Below the pieces are notes generated by a model. The model saw only the letters and a program-made list of their open reading frames with translations. It did no database searches and was not told the origin of the DNA. A DNA stretch of 64,000 nt from Taudactylus pleione (taxonomy: Eukaryota > Chordata > Amphibia > Anura > Myobatrachidae). The stretch covers positions 930,001 to 994,000 of the forward strand of contig JAUIMM010000577.1 of assembly GCA_031769625.1 (NCBI GenBank). Direction: 5' to 3'. The translations under genes and the position numbers were made by a program. This document shows, one piece after another, positions 24,909-37,884 of this stretch; positions within the stretch are counted from its first letter, which is position 1, and each line of letters begins with the position of its first letter.

Positions 24909-26690
24909 CTAGACTACCGACAACCTTGCTGCCACTCCCCACACACACTACAATACCCCTAACCCTACTCACACTCCCCGCACACCCTACACTACCCCTA
25001 ATCCTGTTCCCACTCCCCACACGCACTACACTACCCCTAACCCTGCTGCCGCTCCCTGCACACACTACTCTACCCCTAACCCTGCTTTCTCTCCCCATAC
25101 ACACTACACTACCCCTAACCCTGCTGCTGCTCCCCGCACACACTACACTACCCCTAACCCTTCTCCCACTTACCGCACACACTACACATCCCCCATCCTT
25201 GCTCCCAATAACCGCACACACTACACTACCCCTAACCCTACTCCCACTCCCCACACACACTACACTACCCCTAACCCTGCTCCCTCTACCAGCACACAAT
25301 ACACTACCCCTAACCCTGCTCCCACTCCCCGCACAAGCTACACTACCCCAAACCATGCTCCCAATCCCCCGCACACAATACACTACCCCTAACCCTGCTC
25401 CCACTCCCCGAACACAATACACTACCCCCAACCCTGCTCCCACTCCCCGCACACACTACACTACCCCTAATCCTGCTCCCACTCCCCACACAAACTACAC
25501 TACCGACAACCTTGCTGCCACTCCCCACACACACTACAATACCCCTAACCCTGCTCCCACTCCCCGCATACAGTATACTACCCCTAATCCTGCTGCCACT
25601 CCCCACATAAACTACACTACCCCTAACCCTGCTCCCACTCCCCACACACCCTACACTACCCCGAACCCTGATCCCACTCCCCACACACCCTACACTACCC
25701 CTAACCCTGATCCCATTCCCCACACGCACTACACTACCCCTAACCCTGCTCCCACTCCACGCACACACTACAGTACCCCTAACCCTGCTCCCACTCCCCA
25801 CACGCACTACACTACCCCTAACCCTGCTCCCACTCCCCACACGCACTGCACTACCCCTAACCCTGAACCCTCTTCCCACACACACTACACTACCCCTAAC
25901 CCTGCTCCCACTCCCAGCACACAATACACTACCCCTAACCCTGCTCCCACTCCACACCACACACTACACTACCCCTAACCATGCTCCCAATCCCCTGCAC
26001 ACAATACACTATCGCTAAACCTGCTCCTGCTCCCAGCACACACTAAACTATCCCTAGCCCTCCTGCTGCTTCCCGCACACACTACACATCCCCTAACCCT
26101 GCTCCCAATCCCGGCACACACTACACTATCCCTAACCCTGGTCCCACTCCCCTCACACACTACACTACCTCTAACCCTGCTCCCACTCCCCCGCACACAC
26201 TACAGTACTCCTAACCATGCTGCTGCTCCCAGCACACAATACACTACCCCTAACCCTGCTCCCAATCCCCTGCACACAATACACTACCACTAACCCTGCT
26301 CCCACTCCCCGAACACAATACACTACCCCAAACCCTGCTGCCGCTCCCCACACACACTACACTACCACTAAACCTGGTCCCACTCCCCTCACACACTGCA
26401 CTACCCCTAACCCTGCTCCCACTCCCCGCACGCACTACACTACCCCTAACCCTGCTGCCGCTCACTGCACACACTACACTACCCCTAACCCTGCTCCCAC
26501 TCCCCGCACATACTACACTACCCCTAACCCTGCTCCCACTCCCCGCACACACTACACTACCCCTAACCCTGCTGCCGCTCACTGCACACACTACACTACC
26601 CCTAACCCTGCTCCCACTCCCCGCACACACTACACTTCCCCTAACCCTGCTCCCACTCCCAGCACAAACTAGACTACCGACAACCTTGCT
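24909..26690. repeat. Three-copy satellite element, copy 2 (shorter)
   Basis: Matches copy 1 at 20,200 onward (offset about 4,713 bp) and copy 3 at 27,102 onward (offset about 2,190 bp). It ends soon after the AGCACAAACTAGACTACC marker near 26,664, where it joins units that match 22,650-22,910 in copy 1 (offset about 4,088 bp). The middle of the element is therefore missing from this copy. Confidence 0.8.
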
Positions 26691-27101
26691 GCCACTCCCC
26701 ACACACACTACAAAACCCCTAACCCTACTCCCACTCCCCGCACACACTACACATCCCCCAACCATGCTCCCGCTCCCCGCACACACAACACTACCCCTAA
26801 CCCTACTCCCACTCCCCACACACACTACACTACCCCTAACCCTGCTCCCACTCCCAGCACACAATACACTACCCCTAATCCTGCTTCCACTCTCCGCACA
26901 AGCTACACTACCCCTAACCATGCTCCCAATCCCCCGCACACAATACACTACCCCTAACCCTGCTCCCACTCCCCGAACACAATACACTACCCCTAACCCT
27001 GCTCCCACTCCCCGCTCATACTACACTACCCCTAACCCTGCTCCCACTCCCCGCACACACTACACTTCCCCTAACCCTGCTCCCACTCCTCGCACAAACT
27101 A

Positions 27102-29830
27102 GACTACCGACAACCTTGCTGCCACTCCCCACACACACTACAATACCCCTAACCCTACTCCCACTGCCCGCACACCCTACACTACCCCTAATCCTGTTCC
27201 CACTCCCCACACGCACTACACTACCCCTAACCCTGCTGCCGCTCCCTGCACACACTACTCTACCCCTAACCCTGCTTCCTCTCCCCATACACACTACACT
27301 ACCCCTAACCCGGCTGCCGCTCCCCGCACACACTACACTACCCCTAACCCTTCTCCCACTAACCGCACACACTACACATCCCCCATCCTTGCTCCCGCTC
27401 ACCGCACACACTACACTACTCCTAACCCTACTCCCACTCCCCACACACACTACACTACCCCTAACCCTGCTCCCTCTACCAGCACACAATACACTACCCC
27501 TAACCCTGCTCCCACTCCCCGCACAAGCTACACTACCCCTAACCATGCTCCCAATCCCCCGCACACAATACACTACCCCTAACCCTGCTCCCACTCCCCG
27601 AACACAATACACTACCCCCAACCCTGCTCCCACTCCCCGCACACACTACACTACCCCTAATCCTGCTCCCACTCCCCACACAAACTACACTACCGACAAC
27701 CTTGCTGCCACTCCCCACACACACTACAATACCCCTAACCCTGCTCCCACTCCCCGCATACAGTATACTACCCCTAATCCTGCTGCCACTCCCCACACAA
27801 ACTACACTACCCCTAACCCTGCTCCCACTCCCCACACACCCTACACTACCCCGAACCCTGATCCCACTCCCCACACACCCTACACTACCCCTAACCCTGA
27901 TCCCATTCCCCACACGCACTACACTACCCCTAACCCTGCTCCCACTCCACGCACACACTACAGTACCCCTAACCCTGCTCCCACTCCCCACACGCACTAC
28001 ACTACCCCTAACCCTGCTCCCACTCCCCACACGCACTGCACTACCCCTAACCCTGCTCCCTCTTCCCACACACACTACACTACCCCTAACCCTGCTCCCA
28101 CTCCCAGCACACAATACACTACCCCTAACCCTGCTCCCACTCCACGCACACACTACACTACCCCTAACCATGCTCCCAATCCCCTGCACACAATACACTA
28201 TCGCTAAACCTGCTCCCGCTCCCAGCACACACTAAACTATCCCTAGCCCTCCTGCTGCTTCCCGCACACACTACACATCCCCTAACCCTGCTCCCAATCC
28301 CGGCACACACTACACTATCCCTAACACTGGTCCCACTCCCCTCACACACTACACTACCCCTAACCCTGCTCCCACTCCCCGCACACACTACACTACTCCT
28401 AACCATGCTGCTGCTCCCAGCACACAATACACTACCCCTAACCCTGCTCCCAATCCCCTGCACACAATACACTACCACTAACCCTGCTCCCACTCCCCGA
28501 ACACAATACACTACCCCAAACCCTGCTGCCACTCCCCACACACACTACACTACCACTAAACCTGGTCCCACTCCCCTCACACACTGCACTTCCCCTAACC
28601 CTGCTCCCACTCCCCGCACGCACTACACTACCCCTAACCCTGCTGCCGCTCACTGCACAAACTACACTACCCCTAACCCTGCTCCCACTCCCCACACATA
28701 CTACACTACCCCTAACCCTGCTCCCACTCCCCGCACACACTACACTACCCCTAACCCTGCTGCCGCTCACTGCACACACTACACTACCCCTAACCCTGCT
28801 CCCACTCCCCGCACACACTACACTTCCCCTAACCCTGCTCCCACTCCCAGCACAAACTAGACTACCGACAACCTTGCTGCCACTCCCCACACACACTACA
28901 ATACCCCTAATCCTACTCCCACTCCCCGCACACCCTACACTATCCCAAACCCTGCTCCCACTCCCCATACGCACTACACTACCCCTAACCCTGCTGCCGC
29001 TCCCCACACGCACTACACTACCCCTAACCCTGCTCCCACTACCAGCACACAATACACTACCCCTAATCCTGCTCCCACTCCACACACACAGTACACTACC
29101 CCTAACCCTGCTCCCAATCCTCTGCACACACTACACTACCCCTAACCCTGCTGCCGCTCACTGCACACACTACACTACCCCTAACCCTGCTCCCACTCCC
29201 CGCACATACTACACTACCCCTAACCCTGCTGCCGCTCACTGCACACACTACACAACCCCTAACCCTGCTCCCACTCCACGCACCTACTACACTACCCCTA
29301 ACCCTGCTCCCACTCCCCGCACACACTACACTTCCCCTAACCCTGCTCCCACTCCTCGCACAAACTAGACTACCGACAACCTTGCTGCCACTCCCGACAC
29401 ACACTAAAATACCCCTAACCCTACTCCCACTCCCCGCACACCCTACACTACCCCTAACCCTGCTGCAGCTCCCTGCACACACTACACTACCCCTAACCCT
29501 GGTCCCTCTCCCCACACACTACACTACCCCTAACCCTGCTGCCACTCACTGCACACACTACACATCCCCCAACCATGCTCCGGCTCGCCGCACACACAAC
29601 ACTACCCCTAACCCTACTCCCACTCCCCACACACACTACACTACCCCTAACCCTGCTCCCACTCCCAGCACACAATACACTACCCCTAATCCTGCTTCCA
29701 CTCTCTGCACAAGCTACACTACCCCTAACCATGCTCCCAATCCCCCGCACACAATACACTACCCCTAACCCTGCTCCCACTCCCCGAACACAATACACTA
29801 CCCCTAACCCTGCTTCCACTCCCCGCACAC
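27102..29830. repeat. Three-copy satellite element, copy 3
   Basis: Matches 20,200-22,900. The stretch 27,702-28,235 corresponds to 20,801-21,334 and 28,405-28,860 to 21,504-21,959. Differences are scattered single bases and one extra unit after about 29,200. Confidence 0.8.
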
Positions 29831-30600
29831 CCTACACTACCCCTAACCCTGCTCCCACTCCCCACACGCACTACACTACCCCTAACCCTGCTGCCGCTCC
29901 CTGCACGCACTACACTACCCCTAACCCTGCTCCCTCTCCCCACACACACTACACTACCCCTAACCCTGCTGCCGCTCCCCGCACACACTACACTAGTCCT
30001 AACCCTGCTCCCACTCACCGCATACACTACACATCCCCCAACCATGCTCCCACTCCCCGCACACACTTCACTACCCCTACTCCCACTCCCCACACACACT
30101 ACACTACCCCTAACCCTGCTCACACTCCCAGCACACAATACACTACCCCTAATCCTGCTCCCACTCCCTGCACATGCTACACTACCCCTAACCATGCTCC
30201 CAATCCTCCGCACACAATACACTACCCCATACCCTGCTCCCACTCCCCGAACACAATACACTACCCCTAATCCTGCTCCCACTCCCCGCACACACTACAC
30301 TACCCCTAACCCTGCTCCCACTCCCCGCACAAACTACACTACCGACCACCTTGCTGCCACTCCCCACACACACTACAATACCCCTAACCCTGCACCCAAT
30401 CCCCGCATACAGTATACTACCCCTAATCCTGCTGCCACTCCCCACACAAACTACACTACCCCTAACCCTGATCCCACTCCCCACACACCCTACACTACCC
30501 CTAACCCTGATCCCATTCCCCACACGCACTACACTACCGCTAACCCTGCTGCCGCTACTTGCACACTCTACACTACCCTTAACCCTGCTCCCACTCCCCA

Positions 30601-31182
30601 CACGCACTACACTACCACTACACTACCCCTAACATGCTCCAGCTCCCAGCACACACTAAACTATCCCTAGCCCTGCTGCTGCTTCCCGCACACACTACAC
30701 ATCCCCTAACCCTGCACCCAATCCCCCGCACACACTACACTATCCCTAACCCTGGTCCCACTCCCCTCACACACTACACTACCCCTAACCCTGCTCCCAC
30801 TCCCCGCACACACTACACTACTCCTAACCATGCTGCTGCTCCCAGCACACTATACACTACCCCTAACCCTGCTCCCACTCCTTGCACAAACTACACTACC
30901 CTAACCTTGCTCCCACTCCCCACACACACTACACTACTCTTAACCCTGCTTCCTCTCCCTGCACACAATACACTACCCCTAACCCTGCTCCCACTCCCCA
31001 AACACAATACACTACCCCAACCTTGCTGCCACTCCCCATACACACTTCACTACCCCTAACCATACTCCCACTCCCCATACACACTACACTACCCCTAACC
31101 ATGCTCCCGCTCCCCGCACACACTACACTACCCCTAACCCTGCTCCCCGCACACACTACACTACCCCTAACCCTGCTCCCCA
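30601..31182. repeat. 582-bp tandem block, first copy
   Basis: CACGCACTACACTACC followed by ACTACACTACCCCTAAC starts at 30,601 and again at 31,183, a spacing of 582 bp. Both copies contain the same landmark units: CTAACATGCTCCAGCTCCC, CTATCCCTAGCCCTG, and the truncated CTGCTCCCCGCAC near 31,141. A related block begins near 34,327. 582 is just under 15 x 39, the shortfall coming from truncated units. Confidence 0.85.
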
Positions 31183-31780
31183 CACGCACTACACTACCAC
31201 TACACTACCCCTAACATGCTCCAGCTCCCAGCACACACTAAACTATCCCTAGCCCTGCTGCTGCTTCCCGCACACACTACACATCCCCTAACCCTGCACC
31301 CAATCCCCCGCACACACTACACTATCCCTAACCCTGGTCCCACTCCCCTCACACACTACACTACCCCTAACCCTGCTCCCACTCCCCGCACACACTACAC
31401 TACTCCTAACCATGCTGCTGCTCCCAGCACACTATACACTACCCCTAACCCTGCTCCCACTCCTTGCACAAACTACACTACCCCTAACCTTGCTCCCACT
31501 CCCCACACACACTACACTACTCTTAACCCTGCTTCCTCTCCCTGCACACAATACACTACCCCTAACCCTGCTCCCACTCCCCAAACACAATACACTACCC
31601 CAACCTTGCTGCCACTCCCCATACACACTTCACTACCCCTAACCATACTCCCACTCCCCATACACACTACACTACCCCTAACCATGCTCCCGCTCCCCGC
31701 ACACACTACACTACCCCTAACCCTGCTCCCCGCACACACTACACTACCCCTAACCCTGCTCCCTGCACATACTACACTAC
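31183..31780. repeat. 582-bp tandem block, second copy
   Basis: Repeats 30,601-31,182. At about 31,484 it keeps bases missing in copy 1 (CACTACCCCTAACC versus CACTACCCTAACC near 30,896). It runs on into units shared with 34,900 onward. Confidence 0.85.
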
Positions 31781-32700
31781 CTCTAACCCTGCTCCCACTC
31801 CCCGCACACACTACACTACCCCTAACCCTACTCCCACTCCACGCACACACTACACTACCCCTAACCATGCTCCCAATCCCCTGCACACAATACACTACCC
31901 CTAAACCTGCTCCCACTCCCCTCACACACTACACTACCCCTAACCCTGCTCCCACTCCCCGCAAACACTACACTACCCCTACCCCTGCTGCCGCTCACTG
32001 AAAACACTACACAACCCCTAACCCTGCTCCCACTCCCCGCTCATACTACACTACCCCTAACCCTGCTCCCACTCCCCGCACACACTACACTTCCCCTAAC
32101 CCTGCTCCCACTCCCCGCACAAACTAGACTACCGACAACCTTGCTGCCACTCCCCACACACACTACAATACCCCTAACCCTACTCCCACTCCCCGCACAC
32201 CCTACACTACCCTTAACCCTGCTCCCACTCCCCACACGCACTACACTACCCCTAAAACTGCTGCCGCTCTCTGCACACACTACACTACCGCTAACCCTGC
32301 TTCCTCTCCCCACACACACTACACTACCCCTAACCCTGCTGCCGCTCCCCGCACACACTACACTACCCCTAACCCTTCTCCCACTCCCCGCACACACTAC
32401 ACATCCCCAATCCTTGCTCCCGCTCACCGCACACACTACACTACCCCTAACCCTACTCCCACTCCCCGCAAACACTACACTACCCCTAACCCTGCTGCCG
32501 CTCACTGCAAACACTACACTTAACCCTGCTCCCACTCCCCGCTCATACTACACTACCCCTAACCCTGCTCCCACTCCCCGCACACACTACACTTCCCCTA
32601 ACCCTGCTCCCACTCCCTGCACAAACTAGACTACCGACAACCTTGCTGCCACTCCCCACACACACTACAATACCCCTAACCCTACTCCCACTCCCCGCAC
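31183..32700. repeat. 3.1-kb-offset satellite duplication, left copy
   Basis: Matches 34,327-35,850 at an offset of about 3,144 bp. Shared rare variants include CTGCTCCCTGCACATAC, CTGCCGCTCACTGAAAAC and CATCCCCAATCCTTGC. Confidence 0.75.
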
Positions 32701-33800
32701 ACCCTACACTACCCCTAACCCTGCTCCCACTCCCCACATGCACTACACTACCCCTAACCCTGCTGCCGCTCCCTGCACACACTACACTACCCCTAACCCT
32801 GCTTCCTCTCCCCACACACACTACACTACCCCTAACCCTGCTGCCGCTCCCCGCTCACACTACACTACCCCTTCTCCCACTCCCCGCACACACTACACAT
32901 CCCCCATCCTTGCTTCCGCTCACCGCACACACTACACTACCCCTAACTCTGCTCCCACTCCCAGCACACAATACACTACCCCTAACCCTGTGCCCACTCC
33001 CCGCACAAGCTACACTACCCCTAACCATGCTCCCAAACCCCCGCACACAATACACTACCCCTAACCCTGCTCCCACTCCCCGAACACAATACACTACCCC
33101 TAACCCTGCTCCCACTCCCCGCACACACTACACTACCCCTAACCCTGCTCCCACTCCCCACACAAACTACACTACCCCTAACCCTGCTCCCACTACCCAC
33201 ACACCCTACACTACCCCTAACCCTGATCTCACTCCCCACACACCCTACACTACCCCTAACCCTGATCCCATTCCCCACACACACTACACTACCCATAACC
33301 CTGCTCCCACTCCCCACACACAATACAATATCCCTAACCCTGCTCCGAATCCCCGCATACAGTATACTACCCCTAATCCTGCTGCCACTCCCCACACAAA
33401 CTACACTACCCCTAACCCTGCTCCCACTACCCACACACCCTACACTACCCCTAACCCTGATCCCACTCCCCACACACCCTACACTACCCCTAACCCTGAT
33501 CCCATTCCCCACACACACTACACTACCCCTGCTCCCACTCCCGACACGCACTACACTACCCCTAACCCTGCTCCCTCTTCCCACACACACTACACTACCC
33601 CTAACCGTGCTCCCACTCCCAGCACACAATACACTACCCCTAACCCTGCTCCCACTCCACGCACACACTACACTACCCCTAACCATGCTCCCAATCTCCT
33701 GCACACAATACACTATCGCTAAACCTGCTCCCGCTCCCAGCACACACTAAACTATCCCTAGCCCTCCTGCTGCTTCCCGCACACACTACACATCCCCTAA
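32643..33800. repeat. Satellite segment repeated at 35.8-37.0 kb
   Basis: Follows the same order of variant units as 35,790-37,010, with an offset of about 3,228 bp at its right end (33,722 against 36,950). The partner contains an additional 4-unit duplication at 36,252-36,560, which accounts for the changing offset. Confidence 0.7.
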
Positions 33801-34326
33801 CCCTGCTCCCAATCCCCCGCACACACTACACTATCCCTAACCCTGGTCCCACTCCCCTCACACACTACACTACCCCTAACCCTGCTCCCACTCCCCGCAA
33901 ACACTACACTACTCCTAACCATGCTGCTGCTCCCAGTACACAATACAATACCCCTAACCCTGCTCCCTCTCCCCGAACACAATACACTACCCCTAACCCT
34001 GCTGCCGCTCCCCACACACACTACACTACCCCTAAACCTGCTCCCACTCCCCTCACACACTGCACTACCCCTAACCCTGCTCCCACTCCCGCACACACTA
34101 CACTACCCCTAACCCTGCTGCCGCTCACTGCACACACTACACTACCCCTAACCCTGCTCCCACTCCCCGCACATACTACACTAACCCTAACCCGGCTCCC
34201 ACTCCCCGCACACCCTACACTACCCCTAACCCTGATCCCATTCCCCACACGCACTACACTACCGCTAACCCTGCTGCCGCTACTTGCACACTCTACACTA
34301 CCCTTAACCCTGCTCCCACTCCCCTC

Positions 34327-35850
34327 ACGCACTACACTACCACTACACTACCCCTAACATGTTCCAGCTCCCAGCACACACTAAACTATCCCTAGCCCTG
34401 CTGCTGCTTCCCGCACACACTACACATCCCCTAACCCTGCACCCAATCCCCCGCACACACTACACTATCCCTAACCCTGGTCCCACTCCCCTCACACACT
34501 ACACTTCCCCTAACCCTGCTCCCACTCCCCGCACACACTACACTACTCCTAACCATGCTGCTGCTCCCAGCACACAATACACTACCCCTAACCCTGCTCC
34601 CACTCCTTGCACAAACTACACTACCCCTAACCTTGCACCCACTCCCCACACGCAGTACACTACTCTTAACCCTGCTTCCTCTCCCTGCACACAATACACT
34701 ACCCCTAACCCTGCTCCCACTCCCCCAAACACAATACACTACCCCCAACCTTGCTGCCACTCCCCATACACACTTCACTACCCCTAACCATACTCCCACT
34801 CCCCATACACACTACATTACCCCTAACCATGCTCCCGCTCCCCGCACACACTACACTACCCCTAACCCTGCTCCCCGCACACACTACACTACCCCTAACC
34901 CTGCTCCCTGCACATACTACACTACCTCTAACCCTGCTCCCACTCCCCGCACACACTACACTACCCCTAACCCTGCTCCCACTCCACTCACACACTACAC
35001 TACCCCTAACCATGCTCCCAATCCCCTGCACACAATACACTACCCCTAAACCTGCTCCCACTCCCCTCACACACTACACTACCCCTTACCCTGCTCCCAC
35101 TCCCCGCAAACACTACACTACCCCTACCCCTGCTGCCGCTCACTGAAAACACTACACAACCCCTAACCCTGCTCCCACTCCCCGCTCATACTACACTACC
35201 CCTAACCCTGCTCCCACTCCCCGCACACACTACACTTCCCCAATCCCTGCTCCCACTCCCCGCACAAACTAGACTACCGACAACCTTGCTGCCACTCCCC
35301 ACACACACTACAATACCCCTAACCCTACTCCCACTCCCCGCACACCCTACACTACCCTTAACCCTGCTCCCACTCCCCACACGCGCTACACTACCCCTAA
35401 CCCTGCTGCCGCTCCCTGCACACACTACACTACCGCTAACCCTGCTTCCTCTCCCCACACACACTACACTACCTCTAACCCTGCTGCCGCTCCCCGCACA
35501 CACTACACTACCCCTAACCCTTCTCCCACTCCCCGCACACACTACACATCCCCAATCCTTGCTCCCGCTCACCGCACACACTACACTACCCCTAACCCTA
35601 CTCCCACTCCCCGCAAACACTACACTACCCCTAACCCTGCTGCCGCTCACTGCAAACATTACACTACCCCTAACCCTGCTCCCACTCCCCGCTCATACTA
35701 CACTACCCCTAACCCTGCTCCCACTCCCCGCACACACTACACTTCCCCTAACCCTGCTCCCACTCCCCGCACAAACTAGACTACCGACAACCTTGCTGCC
35801 ACTCCCCACACACACTACAATACCCCTAACCCTACTCCCACTCCCCGTAC
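34327..35850. repeat. 3.1-kb-offset satellite duplication, right copy
   Basis: Partner of 31,183-32,700. It starts with the same CGCACTACACTACC plus ACTACACTACCCC step and follows the same order of variants, with scattered base differences (for example CTGTTGT-type changes are absent but GTTCCAGC replaces GCTCCAGC near 34,360). Confidence 0.75.
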
Positions 35851-36251
35851 ACCCTACACTACCCCTAACCCTGCTCCCACTCCCCACATGCACTACACTA
35901 CCCCTAACCCTGCTGCCGCTCCCCGCACACACTACACTACCCTTTCTCCCACTCCCCGCACACACTACACATCCCCCATCCTTGCTCCCGCTCACCGCAC
36001 ACACTACACTACCCCTAACTCTGCTCCCACTCCCAGCACACAATACACTACCCCTAACCCTGCTCCCACTCCCCGCACAAGCTACACTACCCCTAACCAT
36101 GCTCCCAATCCCCCGCACACAATACACTACCCCTAACCCTGCTCCCACTCCCCGCACACACTACACTACCCCTAACCCTGCTCCCACTCCCAACACAAAC
36201 TACACTACCGACAACCTTGCTGCCACTCCCCACACACACTACAATACCCCT

Positions 36252-36563
36252 AACCCTGCTCCCACTACCCACACACCCTACACTACCCCTAACCCTGATC
36301 TCACTCCCCACACACCCTACACTACCCCTAACCCTGATCCCATTCCCCACACACACTACACTACCCATAACCCTGCTCCCACTCCCCACATGCACTACAC
36401 TACCCCTAACCCTGCTCCCACTACCCACACATCCTACACTACCCCTAACCCTGATCTCACTCCCCACACACCCTATACTACCCCTAACCCTGATCCCATT
36501 GCCCACACACACTACACTACCCATAACCCTGCTCCCACTCCCCACACACACTACAATACCCCT
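36252..36563. repeat. Tandem pair of 4-unit (156-bp) blocks
   Basis: AACCCTGCTCCCACTACCC starts at 36,252 and again at 36,408, spacing 156 bp, exactly 4 x 39. Each block has the same order: CACTACCCAC, CTGATCTCACTCCCC, CTGATCCCATT and CCCATAACCCTG. This is a small, clean unit-number change inside a block otherwise shared with 33 kb. Confidence 0.85.
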
Positions 36564-37860
36564 AACCCTGCTCCGAATCCCCGCATACAGTATACTACCC
36601 CTAATCCTGCTGCCACTCCCCACACAAACTACACTACCCCTAACCCTGCTCCCACTACCCACACACCCTACACTACCCCTAACCCTGATCCCACTCCCCA
36701 CACACCCTACACTACCCCTAACCCTGATCCCATTCCCCACACACACTACACTAAACCTGCTCCCACTCCCCACACGCACTACACTACCCCTAACCCTGCT
36801 CCCTCTTCCCACACACACTACACTACCCCTAACCGTGCTCCCACTCCCAGCACACAATACACTACCCCTAACCCTGCTCCCACTCCACGCACACACTACA
36901 CTACCCCTAACCATGCTCCCAATCCCCTGCACACAATACACTATCGCTAAACCTGCTCCCGCTCCCAGCACACACTAAACTATCCCTAGCCCTCCTGCTG
37001 CTTCCCGCACACACTACACATCCCCTAACCCTGCTCCCAATCCCCCGCACACACTACACTATCCCTAACCCTGGTCCCACTCCCCTCACACACTACACTA
37101 CCCCTAACCCTGCTCCCACTCCCCGCACACACTACACTACTCCTAACCATGCTGCTGCTCCCAGTACACAATACACTACCCCTAACCCTGCTCCCTCTCC
37201 CCGAACACAATACACTACCCCTAACCCTGCTGCCGCTCCCCACACACACTACACTACCCCTAAACCTGCTCCCACTCCCCTCACAAACTGCACTACCCCT
37301 AACCCTGCTCCCACTCCCAGCACACACTACATTACCCCTAACCCTGCTGCCGCTCACTGCACACACTACACTACCCCAAACCCTGCTCCCACTCCCCGCA
37401 CATACTACACTACCCCTAACCCTGCTCCCACTCCCCGCACACACTACACTACCCCTAACCCTGCTGCCGCTCGCTGCACACACTACACTACCCCTAACCC
37501 TGCTTCCACTCCCCGCACATAATACACTACCCCTAACCCTGCTCCCACTCCCCGTACACACTACTCTACCCCTAATCCTACTCCCACTCCCCGCACACAC
37601 TACACTAACCCTAACCATGCTACTGCTCCCCACACACTACACTACCCATAACTCTGCATCTGCTCCCCGCACGCACTACACTACCCCTAACTCTGCTCCT
37701 GGTCCCCACACGCACTACACTACCCCTAACCCTGCTCCCACTCCCCACACACACTACACTACCCCTAACTCTGCTCCCACTCCCCGCACACACTACACTA
37801 CCCCTAACCCTGCTCCCGCTCTCCGCACACACTACACTACCCAAAACCCTGCTTCCGCTC

Positions 37861-37884
37861 CCCGCTACACTACACTACACTACC
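37861..37884. repeat. TACAC pentamer expansion in a satellite unit
   Basis: The spacer TACACTA is expanded to a run of three or so TACAC pentamers, and the unit has lost its CACAC run (CCCCGCTACACTACAC). Similar units occur near 38,525, 39,229, 41,135, 41,258, 41,959, 42,888, 44,699, 45,471, 49,250, 51,063, 51,909, 55,541, 56,540, 59,470, 61,099, 61,762 and 62,502. It is a landmark of the distal subtype, often followed by CCCAGCTCCCTCTCC. Confidence 0.75.

Noticed and set aside
23951..25978. 675-codon plus-strand open frame with Leu/Pro/Thr-rich 13-residue repeats
   Set aside because: It is the 39-bp satellite read in an open frame. No start context, domain or terminator is seen, and the opposite strand is open over the same DNA. 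Other long frames such as 16,795-18,081 and 35,286-36,950 are rejected for the same reason.
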